Origin: Palsa-1033 sp963735455
GTDB lineage: Bacteria > Chloroflexota > Limnocylindria > Limnocylindrales > CSP1-4
Direction of reading: 5' to 3'
Length of the DNA: 64,000 nucleotides
Assembly: GCA_963735455.1 (NCBI GenBank)
Contig: CAVTKZ010000003.1
Span: 62,001-126,000, forward strand
Below, piece after piece: positions 42,659 to 50,320 of this stretch. Numbering within the stretch: position 1 is the stretch's first letter; the number at the start of each line of letters is the position of its first letter. The notes under the pieces were generated by a model that was not told the origin of the DNA, did no database searches, and was given only the letters and a program-made list of their open reading frames with translations. A program made the translations under genes and the position numbers.

Positions 42659-43473
42659 CGCCGCTCCTCGTCTGCCTCGAGGTCGAGCTGGGGCGGCCGG
42701 CGGCGTCCGCCGGGGTAGCCATGATCGCGCCCGGTGCCGTCCTTGAGGACCCGGCCGCGAGCCTCGTCGCGGATGTCCCGGCTGTACTTGCGGAGCTGCT
42801 TGCCGAACGTGCCCAGCTGGCCGGCCGTCGCATGGAAGGTGCCCTGCCAGCCACTCTCGCGGGCCAGGATCGCCGCCCGCAGCTCGGCGGCCGAACGTCC
42901 CGGGAAGGTCGTCCAGCCGCAGCCGATCGCCTCGGCGGCGTGGGCATCGCTGCTGCCGATGGCGCCCAGGCCGTGGACCTCGGCGAAGCGGACCACCTTG
43001 CGATGGACCGGCCGGCCGAAGGTGGTTGGGTTGAAGACCTCGATCGCGTCGGGCCGGTAGCGCGGATCCGGGTCGGCCAACAGCCGCCGGAGCAGGATCC
43101 CCTGGGCGCACAACGGGTACGGGAAGAGGGGATGGGCGGGGATCGCCAGGCCGCCCTGTTCGTGGACCTCGGCGATCGAGTGACGCAACGATCGCCAGGG
43201 CTTGATCGGCCCCGACAGCCACAGCCCCAGGAGGTGGCCGCCGCGGGTCGAGATCTCCTCGCCGATCACCACCTCGATGGGCAGGCCGCGGCGGATGGCC
43301 AGTGCCCGGCCGGCCAGGGCCGCGTCGATCCGGTCGTGGTCGGTGATCGCGATCACCTGCAGGTCCGCCCGCTCTGCCGAGGCGAGGATCTCGTCGATCC
43401 CGGCCGTGCCGTCGGAGGCCAGGCTGTGGAGGTGGAGGTCGGCCCGGCCGGTCGCGCCGGCGTCCGCGGTCAT
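42655..43473 (-). CDS. PHP-domain phosphoesterase (TrpH/RnaAM-like)
   Basis: 272 residues from ATG 43473. PHP metal motifs are DLHLHSLASDGT, ITDHDRID, AHPLFPYP and GSSDAHAAEAIG. Such proteins act as 3',5'-nucleotide phosphatases or 5'-3' exonucleases on short RNA; others are phosphatases of small molecules. The start and stop both overlap the neighbours, so it is translated with the lipid genes; a phosphatase acting on an inositol or phosphatidylglycerol-phosphate-type intermediate is a thought, not a finding. The C-terminal ~55 residues are basic and unstructured. Confidence 0.85.
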   Translation of the reverse strand: MTADAGATGRADLHLHSLASDGTAGIDEILASAERADLQVIAITDHDRIDAALAGRALAIRRGLPIEVVIGEEISTRGGHLLGLWLSGPIKPWRSLRHSIAEVHEQGGLAIPAHPLFPYPLCAQGILLRRLLADPDPRYRPDAIEVFNPTTFGRPVHRKVVRFAEVHGLGAIGSSDAHAAEAIGCGWTTFPGRSAAELRAAILARESGWQGTFHATAGQLGTFGKQLRKYSRDIRDEARGRVLKDGTGRDHGYPGGRRRPPQLDLEADEERR

Positions 43474-44426
43474 GCGGCCGCCTCGTCGCGCCAGATCGGG
43501 AAGAAGACCGCCCACCACTGGTCGGGCGCCTTGGCGATCAAGCGCTCGAAGGCCGCCACCTCGGCGGCCAGGAACGCGGTGATCTGCTCGCGCCGCGTGC
43601 CGCCGGCCGGCACGTCGATTCGCTCGAGGCTGCCCCGGTACCGGCCGGGCGTGGTCCGCCAGGCGCCGGCGACGAAGGCCGGCACGTGCGATTGCTGGGC
43701 CAGCAGGCCCGGCCCGATCGGGATCGGCGCCTCGGCCCCGAAGAACGACACCTTGACCCCGCCGCCGGTGATGTCGCGGTCGGCGACCAGGCCGGCAATC
43801 TCGCCCCGCTCGAGTGCCCCGGCCAGCTCACTTCGGGCCAGCTTGAGGTCGACCAAGCGGATCCCCACGACGTTGCGGGTGCGTACGAACCAGTCCTGGA
43901 TCGCCGGCTCGTCGATCACCTCCATCGGGGTGGTGACCGGCCGGCCCGAGCGCTCGACGAGGTAGAAGCCGGGCAGCTCGAGCGACCCGAAGTGGAGGCC
44001 GACGAAGATGACCGGGCCCTGCTCGGCAAAGGCCGCGTCGACGACCGAGGGATCCTCGATCGTGGTCCGCTCGCTGACGTAGGCGCCGCCCATCGTCGGG
44101 GCGCGCATCGTCTCGAGGTAATTCCGGGCATAGTGCCGGAAGGCCGAGTGGACGAGCCGGTCGAGCTCGGCCGGATCGCTGGCCGCCGGCCAGGCCGCCG
44201 GGTCGCCGGCCTGCTGGGCCGCCATCCAGGTCACCACCCGGCGCAGGTTGTGGCGGGCCAGGCGACGCTTGGCCGGCGCGAAGCGATACCAGGCGTCGCC
44301 GGCCAGCTCGGCCAGTGAGATGGCCAGCCGCTCCGGCAGGTGGCAGGCAACCCACGATGCCCCGGCCAGGAAGCGGGCCGCAAGGCGGCCGCGCCAGGTC
44401 CCCCTCGGTTGGTCGCCGCTCGTCAC
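43470..44426 (-). CDS. LpxL/PatA-family acyltransferase (second copy)
   Basis: 318 residues of the lysophospholipid/LPS acyltransferase family: LAELAGDAWYRFAPAKRRLARHNLRRV, catalytic HX4E in GLHFGSLELPGFYL, GLVADRDITGGGVKVSFFGAEAPIPIGPGLLAQQ and the end APDQWWAVFFPIWRDE. In an inositol-phospholipid operon it most likely acylates a mannose or inositol of PIM-type lipid on the cytoplasmic side. GTG 44426 overlaps the stop of the sister acyltransferase, from which it differs enough to suggest a distinct acceptor. Confidence 0.87.
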   Translation of the reverse strand: MTSGDQPRGTWRGRLAARFLAGASWVACHLPERLAISLAELAGDAWYRFAPAKRRLARHNLRRVVTWMAAQQAGDPAAWPAASDPAELDRLVHSAFRHYARNYLETMRAPTMGGAYVSERTTIEDPSVVDAAFAEQGPVIFVGLHFGSLELPGFYLVERSGRPVTTPMEVIDEPAIQDWFVRTRNVVGIRLVDLKLARSELAGALERGEIAGLVADRDITGGGVKVSFFGAEAPIPIGPGLLAQQSHVPAFVAGAWRTTPGRYRGSLERIDVPAGGTRREQITAFLAAEVAAFERLIAKAPDQWWAVFFPIWRDEAAA

Positions 44427-45433
44427 TTCAGGTTGCTCGCCATTCGCTCGGCACGGGCGGCCAGCGCGTCGGCCTCGCCGGCCGTCGCCGGCCACATCGG
44501 CTTGAAGCTGTACCACTGGTCGGGCGCGGCGCCGATGATCCGCTCGAGCGCCGTGGCGAGCGACTGCGATGCGGCCTGGATGCCGGCCGGAGTATTGGAC
44601 GGGACGGTGATCGGCTCGTCGAGCTCGACCAGGAAGTGGTCGTTGGGCTGGCGCCGGATCGCGATCGGCAGGATCGTCGCCCCGGTCTTGGCGGCCAGGG
44701 CCGCCGGTCCGGCCGGCAGCGTGGTCCAGGCCCCGAACAGCTTCACCGGGATGCCGTCGTCGCGGTAGCCCCAGTCCACGAGGAGGGCCAGCAGCTCGTG
44801 CCGGCGGAGCACGCCGTAGACCTCGCGCAGGTTGCGCCAGGGGATCACGTGGGCGCCCCAGGACTCGCGCTGGCGGCGGAGGATCTCGAACAGCTCGGGA
44901 AACGACGAGTCGTCGGCCACGACCGAGATCGGCCAGCCCCGATGAGCGACGCCGGCGGCAACCACCTCGTTGTTGCCGACATGGCAGATCGCCAGGACAA
45001 CGCCGTTGGACGCGTGCCAGTAGCGCTCGACGCCGTCGAGGCCGTCGCCGTCGACCAGGGCCGCGGCCTGGGCCTGGCCGAGGCGGGGCAGGCGCATCAG
45101 CTCGACCAGGTAGCGGGCATAGGTTCCGTACGCTCGCAGCGCCAGGCGGCGGACCGCGGCGCTGTCCGGCGACTTGCCGATCACGTGCCCGAAGTTCGTG
45201 TTCGACCAGCGTCGCTTCGTCGGCCAGAGCAGGTACGAGGCGCGGGTGAACCAGCCGATCACGGTCCAGGCCGGCCGGGCCGGCAGTCGGGCGAGCAGCC
45301 ACGAACCGCCGCGAAAGAGCAGGACGCTCGTTCGCTCGACGACCCGCGGGCCTTCGCTCGCCCGGCGGTGGGGAGCCTCCAGGCGGTCGGTTGCCGGCCC
45401 AGTGCCGGCTCGCGACCGCCCCTCGTCGGTCAT
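44423..45433 (-). CDS. LpxL/PatA-family acyltransferase (first copy)
   Basis: 336 residues, same family as the next gene: LLARLPARPAWTVIGWFTRASYLLWPTKRRWSNTNFGHVIG, HX4E in CHVGNNEVV, LLALLVDWGYRDDGIPVKLFGAWTTLPAGPAALAAKTGA and APDQWYSFKPMWP. The first ~30 residues are polar and Arg-rich. In mycobacteria PatA sits beside pgsA and pimA in the same relative order, so a phosphatidylinositol mannoside acyltransferase role is the best guess. Starts 7 nt after the ino1 stop. Confidence 0.87.
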   Translation of the reverse strand: MTDEGRSRAGTGPATDRLEAPHRRASEGPRVVERTSVLLFRGGSWLLARLPARPAWTVIGWFTRASYLLWPTKRRWSNTNFGHVIGKSPDSAAVRRLALRAYGTYARYLVELMRLPRLGQAQAAALVDGDGLDGVERYWHASNGVVLAICHVGNNEVVAAGVAHRGWPISVVADDSSFPELFEILRRQRESWGAHVIPWRNLREVYGVLRRHELLALLVDWGYRDDGIPVKLFGAWTTLPAGPAALAAKTGATILPIAIRRQPNDHFLVELDEPITVPSNTPAGIQAASQSLATALERIIGAAPDQWYSFKPMWPATAGEADALAARAERMASNLK

Positions 45434-45440
45434 CGCCTGC

Positions 45441-46703
45441 CTAGCTGGCGGAGGCGGCGACCTTGGCCTTCGACCCCGCCATCCGCCGATACGTCTTCTT
45501 GACCGGCGCCTCGGTGCCGACCAGGGTCTCGTTGTCGTCGCCCCGGATGAACGCCTCGACCCGGTTGAAGGCGATGTCGTCGTGGATCTGGATCGGCGGG
45601 CTCTTCATGAAGTAGCTGGAGGGCGCCACGAGCGTGCCCTTCAGGCCGCGGTCGAGGCCCAGCTTCAGGCAGCGGATCGCGTCGGTGATCACGCCGGCGC
45701 TGTTGGGGCTGTCCCAGACCTCGAGCTTGAGCTCGGCGTTGAGGGGCACGTCGCCGTAGGTCGTGCCCTCCATCCGGATGTAGCACCACTTCCGGTCGAG
45801 GAGCCACGGCACGTGATCGCTGGGGCCGACGTGGATGTCGTCCGGGTCGAGCTCGTAGTCGAGCATCGAGGTGACGGCGTTCGTCTTGCTGATCTTCTTG
45901 GACTCGAGACGCTCCCGCTCGAGCATGTTCAGGAAGTCGGTGTTGCCGCCGAAGTTGAGCTGGTAGGTCCGGTCGAGGCGGACGCCGCGATCCATGAACA
46001 GGCGGGTGAGCACCCGGTGGGTGATCGTCGCCCCGACCTGGCTCTTGATGTCGTCACCGATCACCGGCAGGCCTTCCTCGGCGAAGCGGCGCTGCCAGTA
46101 CGGCTCGCGGCCGATGAACACCGGGATCGCGTTGACGAAGCCGACGCCGGCCTTGAGGGCCTGCTCGACGTACCACTTGGTCGCCTCTTCGGAGCCGACC
46201 GGCAGGTACGAGACGACGACGTCGACCTGGCGCTCCTTGAGGATGCCGACCACGTCGGCGGTCGGCCCGGGCGCCTTCTCGATGATCTGGCTGAGGTACT
46301 TGCCCAGGCCGTCGTGGGTCATCCCGCGCTCGACCTTGACCCCGATGTGGGGCACCTGCTTGAAGACGTAGGTGTTGTTGGGCTTGGTGTAGATCGCCTC
46401 GGACAGGTCCTTGCCGACCTTGTTCTTGTCGATGTCGAAGGCGGCCACGAACTCGATGTCGCGGATGTGATAGCCGCCCAGGTCGACGTGCATCAGGCCC
46501 GGGACGAAGTCGTCCTTCTTGGCGTCCTCGTAGTAATAGCGGCCCTGGACCAGGCTGCTGGCGCAGTTGCCCACGCCCACGATCGCCACCCGGATCTTGC
46601 CGTCGTTGCGGCCGTAGCCGGCCCGGGTCTTGGTCTGGGTGACGGCGGTCGCCGCCGACTTGCCGTTGGTCCCGGTATGTCCGTTGCTGTCGTTCTTTGG
46701 CAC
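45441..46703 (-). CDS. ino1: Inositol-3-phosphate synthase
   Basis: Converts glucose 6-phosphate to inositol 3-phosphate with NAD. The GTG at 46703 has AGGAGAGAG 8 nt upstream and gives 420 residues; an ATG further upstream lacks a site. After a Thr/Asn-rich leader of ~35 residues, the NAD motif VAIVGVGNCASSLVQG, LPVGSEEATKWYVEQALKAGVGFVNAIPVFIG, GDDIKSQVGATITHRVL, YQLNFGGNTDFLNM and SVAPSSY-like VAPSSYFMKSPP segments fit the actinobacterial-type Ino1. The ribosome site overlaps the stop of the pgsA-like gene. It supplies the inositol head group for the operon. Confidence 0.95.
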   Translation of the reverse strand: MPKNDSNGHTGTNGKSAATAVTQTKTRAGYGRNDGKIRVAIVGVGNCASSLVQGRYYYEDAKKDDFVPGLMHVDLGGYHIRDIEFVAAFDIDKNKVGKDLSEAIYTKPNNTYVFKQVPHIGVKVERGMTHDGLGKYLSQIIEKAPGPTADVVGILKERQVDVVVSYLPVGSEEATKWYVEQALKAGVGFVNAIPVFIGREPYWQRRFAEEGLPVIGDDIKSQVGATITHRVLTRLFMDRGVRLDRTYQLNFGGNTDFLNMLERERLESKKISKTNAVTSMLDYELDPDDIHVGPSDHVPWLLDRKWCYIRMEGTTYGDVPLNAELKLEVWDSPNSAGVITDAIRCLKLGLDRGLKGTLVAPSSYFMKSPPIQIHDDIAFNRVEAFIRGDDNETLVGTEAPVKKTYRRMAGSKAKVAASAS

Positions 46704-46716
46704 GGTGTGCTCTCTC

Positions 46717-47445
46717 CTAGTTGCCGTCGCTGGTGGCGGCCTGCTTCGTGACATGGATGATGCGCTGGATGACGGTGATCGTGGCGAGGACGGCGATCAG
46801 CCCGAGGGCTGCCGCCAGGGCGATGGCGCCGTTGCTGTCCGCCGGCAGCCACCAGGCGCCAAAGGCGGCGCCCGGCGTGCTGATCGTGATCGAAGCTGCC
46901 TGGACGCCCCCGAGGAGCCCGGCGATGACCAGGCCCAGGCTGAGGATGACCAGCCGGACCTCGCGCGGTGCGAGGCCGACGGCGGCCATGCCGCTGCCCG
47001 TGCTCAGCCCCAGGCTCTCGGCCCGGGCCCGGGCGTAGCTGACCAGGAAGGCCTCGGACATCGCGAGGGCGGCGAGGGCCGCGCCCAGCTGGAAGCCGGC
47101 GTTGAGGCAGCCGATCACGATCCCGATGTAGACGACCGACTCGCCCCAGCGGTCGAAGACCGAGTCGAGGAACGCCCCGACCTTGCTGGCCCGGCCGGTA
47201 GCCCGGGCGAGGGCGCCGTCGAACAGGTCGAAGGCGCCGCCCAGGAAGACGACGACCCCGGCGGCCAGCCACAGCCCGGCCGCGGCGAGGAGCGCGCCGG
47301 CAACCGTGATCAGGAACCCGAGGATCGTCAGGGCGTTGGGCGTCAGGCCGAGGCGGCCGAAGAACAAGGCGACCGGCTCGCCAAGGTGACGGACGCGGGT
47401 CCTCAGGCCCTGGCTGGATGCCGTGCCGGGCAGCGGGCTGGTCAT
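46717..47445 (-). CDS. CDP-alcohol phosphatidyltransferase, probable phosphatidylinositol-phosphate synthase
   Basis: 242 residues, six predicted TM helices and the complete CDP-OH motif DLFDGALARATGRASKVGAF with the two downstream Asp (LDSVFD), i.e. D-x2-DG-x2-AR-x8-G-x3-D-x3-D. Members move a phosphatidyl group from CDP-diacylglycerol to an alcohol. The adjacent ino1 points to inositol 3-phosphate as acceptor, as in PgsA1 of mycobacteria; phosphatidylglycerol phosphate synthase is the alternative. The ATG overlaps the stop of the ArsR gene. Confidence 0.9.
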   Translation of the reverse strand: MTSPLPGTASSQGLRTRVRHLGEPVALFFGRLGLTPNALTILGFLITVAGALLAAAGLWLAAGVVVFLGGAFDLFDGALARATGRASKVGAFLDSVFDRWGESVVYIGIVIGCLNAGFQLGAALAALAMSEAFLVSYARARAESLGLSTGSGMAAVGLAPREVRLVILSLGLVIAGLLGGVQAASITISTPGAAFGAWWLPADSNGAIALAAALGLIAVLATITVIQRIIHVTKQAATSDGN

Positions 47446-47738
47446 CGGCCGACCATGCCCAGGAGCTCGCGCTCGTGCGCGGCGGCCTCGCTGAACGCCT
47501 CCGGTCGCAGGCTGCAGATCGTCTCCCGGCCAAGGCGCTGGGTCGTGACGATGCCCGCCGCGCGGAGCTTGCCGAGGTGCCAGCTGACGAGCGGCTGGCT
47601 CAATCCGACGTGATCGATCAGCTCGGTGACCGTCGCCGAGCCGTCGCCCAGGCGCTGGACGATCCGCAACCGATTGACGTCGGCCAGCGCCTTGTGGAAG
47701 AGACGGATCTGGCGAAGCTCATCGGGCTGGTCGACCAC
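47442..47738 (-). CDS. ArsR-family regulator heading the inositol-lipid operon
   Basis: 98 residues with a winged helix: FHKALADVNRLRIVQRLGDGSATVTELIDHVGLSQPLVSWHLGKLRAAGIVTTQRLGRETICSL. No Cys or clear metal-binding His cluster is visible, so the signal is probably not a metal or is unusual. The start is the GTG at 47738 (no ATG or GTG earlier in frame). It is translated together with the pgsA-like gene (ATGA overlap), so it probably controls its own operon through the AT-rich dyad at 47821-47830. Confidence 0.9.
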   Translation of the reverse strand: MVDQPDELRQIRLFHKALADVNRLRIVQRLGDGSATVTELIDHVGLSQPLVSWHLGKLRAAGIVTTQRLGRETICSLRPEAFSEAAAHERELLGMVGR

Positions 47739-47820
47739 CGAGGCGATCGTCGAGCGGATTCGAGCGGGTGACGGGCTCAGCTGGTTGCTCCTGGATCTGC
47801 ATCGTCGGTTTCAACGAGCA

Positions 47821-47830
47821 TTTATATAAA
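47821..47830 (-). promoter_or_regulatory. AT-rich dyad/-10 of the arsR-pgsA-ino1 operon
   Basis: TTTATATAAA is a perfect 10-bp palindrome in otherwise GC-rich DNA; on the minus strand it supplies a TATAAA -10 within GGTTTATATAAATGC. It is about 85 nt upstream of the arsR start. ArsR repressors usually bind AT-rich dyads across the -10, so this is the probable operator. Confidence 0.6.
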
Positions 47831-47958
47831 CCGTTGTTGATCCTAGGCGCGTCGCGGCGTCCTTGTCAAGGGCCCGGCAGCCTGGCCCTTGCCAGAACGG
47901 CAGTCCGCTCGCCCCCGCGGCTTCGCTACCGTCCGCATCGAGGATCGGAGCTTTCTGC

Positions 47959-48120
47959 CAAATCCGGCGTTGAGTCGAGCTTATGGTCGGTCGCGGGGCT
48001 CGGATGCGTCGCGGGCGTCGGCCAGGGCTCCGAATCGTGCACGGGACCTGTTCGGGGAGAGGCCGTTGAGCCGGTGGGGCGCCCGGATCTGACCATAAGG
48101 CCGCAAGAAGTCGAGATTTG
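47959..48120. repeat. 162-bp imperfect palindrome (element 3 of 4)
   Basis: CAAATC (47959-47964) and CTTATGGTC (47980-47988) are mirrored by GACCATAAG (48091-48099) and GATTTG (48115-48120), all about centre 48039.5; both arms have exactly 15 nt between the two blocks. The inner parts pair weakly. It occupies the 527-bp gap between divergent arsR and the ECF sigma gene; no gene is visible in that gap. Confidence 0.7.
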
Positions 48121-48230
48121 TCACGGCCGCGGCAAGGGCAGAGCGCGCGAGGCCCGAACCGACGGCCCGGACCCCTTGTCCCCTGCCGGTGCCGCGGCGC
48201 AACGAAGCGATGGCTGATGGCGATCTGAGC

Positions 48231-48255
48231 GAACCTTCTGGCGATCTCGTTCGTC
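48231..48255 (+). promoter_or_regulatory. ECF-type promoter, probably autoregulatory
   Basis: GAACC (48231-48235), 16 bp, CGTC (48252-48255), then the sigma gene ATG 11 nt later. GAAC/CGTC boxes are typical for ECF sigma factors that transcribe their own operon. Confidence 0.55.
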
Positions 48256-48265
48256 TGTACGGGGG

Positions 48266-48847
48266 ATGAAAGCAATCAGCGAGGGCGCAGTGGGATCCAG
48301 TCCAAGGCCGACGCGACCGCTCCCGTCGGCGCGCGGCGCCGAGACCGCCGAGGCCCGCTTCCGGGCGCTGGCGATCGGCGAGCTCGATCGCGCCTATCGG
48401 CTGGCCGGCCTGCTCCTGGGCGACGCCACTGACGCCGAGGACGCGACCCAGGAGGCGCTCCTGCGAGCCTGGTCCGCATTGAGCTCGCTGCGCGACCCGG
48501 CCGGCTTTCAGGGCTGGTTCGACCGGATCCTGGTCAACGTCTGCCGCGACCGGATGCGCCGGCGCGGGCGAATCCGGTTCATCGACATCGAGGGCTCGCC
48601 CGAGCCGAGCGCCGCTGGCGATCCGTTCGGTGCGTTCATCGAACGCGACACGATCCTGGGCGCGATGAAGGGGATGCGCGACGTATGCCGCCAGGTGGTG
48701 GTCCTCCATTACTGGGCGGACCTGCCCCTGAACGAGATCGGCGCCCGCCTGGGACTGCCCCTCGGGACCGTGAAATCCCGCCTCCACGAAGGTCGGGAGC
48801 ACATGCGCGCGTCGGCCGCCCGGTCGGCCGACGGGAAGCGAGGCTGA
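48266..48847 (+). CDS. ECF RNA polymerase sigma factor
   Basis: 193 residues with region 2 (ELDRAYRLAGLLLGDATDAEDATQEALLRAWSALSSLRDPAGFQGWFDRILVNVCRDRMRRRGR) and region 4 (MKGMRDVCRQVVVLHYWADLPLNEIGARLGLPLGTVKSRLHEGREHMR). A ~30-residue Arg/Pro-rich leader precedes region 2. It is followed after 1 nt by a membrane protein that is probably its anti-sigma/sensor. It would redirect RNA polymerase on an envelope signal. Confidence 0.92.
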   Translation: MKAISEGAVGSSPRPTRPLPSARGAETAEARFRALAIGELDRAYRLAGLLLGDATDAEDATQEALLRAWSALSSLRDPAGFQGWFDRILVNVCRDRMRRRGRIRFIDIEGSPEPSAAGDPFGAFIERDTILGAMKGMRDVCRQVVVLHYWADLPLNEIGARLGLPLGTVKSRLHEGREHMRASAARSADGKRG

Positions 48848-48848
48848 C

Positions 48849-50252
48849 ATGGACGACTTCGACCGCGACATCCGGAACTCGTTCCACGCCCGGCCGCTGC
48901 CCGGCGCACCGGCCAACCTGCTGCGGACGCTCGACGCCCTGCCACCTCGGCGTGCACGCCCGGTGCTGGGCTCCTTCCGCCTGGTCCTCGGCCTGGCCGC
49001 CGTGCTGGTCGTCCTGCTGGTCGCCGTGGTGGCCGTCGGTGGGTCGCCGAAGGTCCCGCCGGTGTCTTCGCCCGCGCCATCGCTGCCCGCAATCAACGGC
49101 CCATCGGAGGAGCCCTCGGCATCAACCGCCCCGAGCTCGTCGGTCGAGCCCACGCCGGCGACGGCCAGTCCTAGCCCAAGCCCGACGACAGCGCTCGCCA
49201 CGCCGACCCCGGCCGCCAATTCAGGCCCGGCGGCACTGATCGATCCCGACCATGGCTGGGCGGTCGGGGACGGGCGCCTGCTGCTGACCTCGGACGGCGG
49301 GGCAACCTGGCGCGACGTCAACCCGCCGGCGCCCGTGGAGCCCGGCCAGGTCGCCCATTTGCTGGCGGTCCAGTTCATTGACGTCGCGCACGGCTGGGTG
49401 GCGTTTGCCGAGCCGTTCAAGCTCGGGACGGACCCCGGTTTCGGCCGGATCGATGTCTGGCGCACGACGAACGGTGGCCAGACCTGGGCCAAGTCCGAGC
49501 TGCCGCCGGCGAAGATCAACAACGACGGCGATACGATCGGGCCGTTCAGCTTCGATTTCCTCGACGCCGACCACGGCTTCGCGCTCATCTCGGGCAACTT
49601 CGCCCATTCGCTCGGAGACGGCGACCTGTACACGACCGCCGATGGCGGCCGGACCTGGTCGGCGGACCGGCCCACGGGCCCGGGCGGCTCCGGCGTCGAG
49701 GGCTCGTCGCTCACGTTCGCCACGACCGAGGATGGCGTGATTGTCGGGAGCCCCGAGGGCTCGGGGGTTTCGGTCACCCACAACGCCGGCACGACCTGGC
49801 AGAGTGCCGTCCTGGCCGCCCCGGCCGGCATGTCGGGGGCCGTCCGATCCTTCGGACGGGCGGTCTTCCTCGACGCCCATGTCGGCCTGTTGGCCGTCCA
49901 GTTCGAAGGCGATACGAGCAGCGTGACCCGGATCTACCGGACGACCGACGCAGGCGCAACCTGGACATTCCTGTCGCACATTCCGGGTACGGACACGCTC
50001 CATGTCTCGATCCTCGGATCGCAGACCTGGATTGCGACCGACGGCTCGGACGTCGTCCACACGACGAACGGAGGGACCGGCTGGACCCACGTGACGGCCC
50101 AGGCGCCGGTTGCGGACTTCAAGGACGGGCTCCAGGACGCCCCGTTCGTCGACCTCGAGCACGGCTGGGCGCAATGGACCGACCCGCAGGGCGACTCGCA
50201 TATCCTGGCGACCTCGGACGGCGGCGGCACCTGGCGCGCCCTGGCGCCCTGA
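48849..50252 (+). CDS. Putative anti-sigma/sensor: cytoplasmic N terminus, TM, external Ycf48/BNR-like propeller
   Basis: 467 residues: residues 1-38 (DDFDRDIRNSFHARPLPGAPANLLRTLDAL) are a short cytoplasmic helix region without the zinc HxxxCxxC motif of common anti-sigmas; one TM (~43-65); a 60-residue Ser/Thr/Pro linker; then repeated DGGxTW units (LLTSDGGATWRDV, WRTTNGGQTWAKS, YTTADGGRTWSAD, TDAGATWTFL, TNGGTGWTHV, TSDGGGTWRAL) of the BNR/Ycf48 propeller type. The position right after the ECF gene suggests it holds or senses for the sigma factor. No anti-sigma domain is provable by eye. Confidence 0.75.
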   Translation: MDDFDRDIRNSFHARPLPGAPANLLRTLDALPPRRARPVLGSFRLVLGLAAVLVVLLVAVVAVGGSPKVPPVSSPAPSLPAINGPSEEPSASTAPSSSVEPTPATASPSPSPTTALATPTPAANSGPAALIDPDHGWAVGDGRLLLTSDGGATWRDVNPPAPVEPGQVAHLLAVQFIDVAHGWVAFAEPFKLGTDPGFGRIDVWRTTNGGQTWAKSELPPAKINNDGDTIGPFSFDFLDADHGFALISGNFAHSLGDGDLYTTADGGRTWSADRPTGPGGSGVEGSSLTFATTEDGVIVGSPEGSGVSVTHNAGTTWQSAVLAAPAGMSGAVRSFGRAVFLDAHVGLLAVQFEGDTSSVTRIYRTTDAGATWTFLSHIPGTDTLHVSILGSQTWIATDGSDVVHTTNGGTGWTHVTAQAPVADFKDGLQDAPFVDLEHGWAQWTDPQGDSHILATSDGGGTWRALAP

Positions 50253-50308
50253 CTCGAGGAATGGGGACCGGAAGGCTGCCCGTGGCCTGAGCGGCCGAGC
50301 GGGCCGTC

Positions 50309-50314
50309 TACACT
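50309..50314 (+). promoter_or_regulatory. -10 element TACACT for leaderless MFS gene
   Basis: TACACT is separated by CGGGCG from the ATG at 50321. No ribosome site is present. Confidence 0.55.
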
Positions 50315-50320
50315 CGGGCG

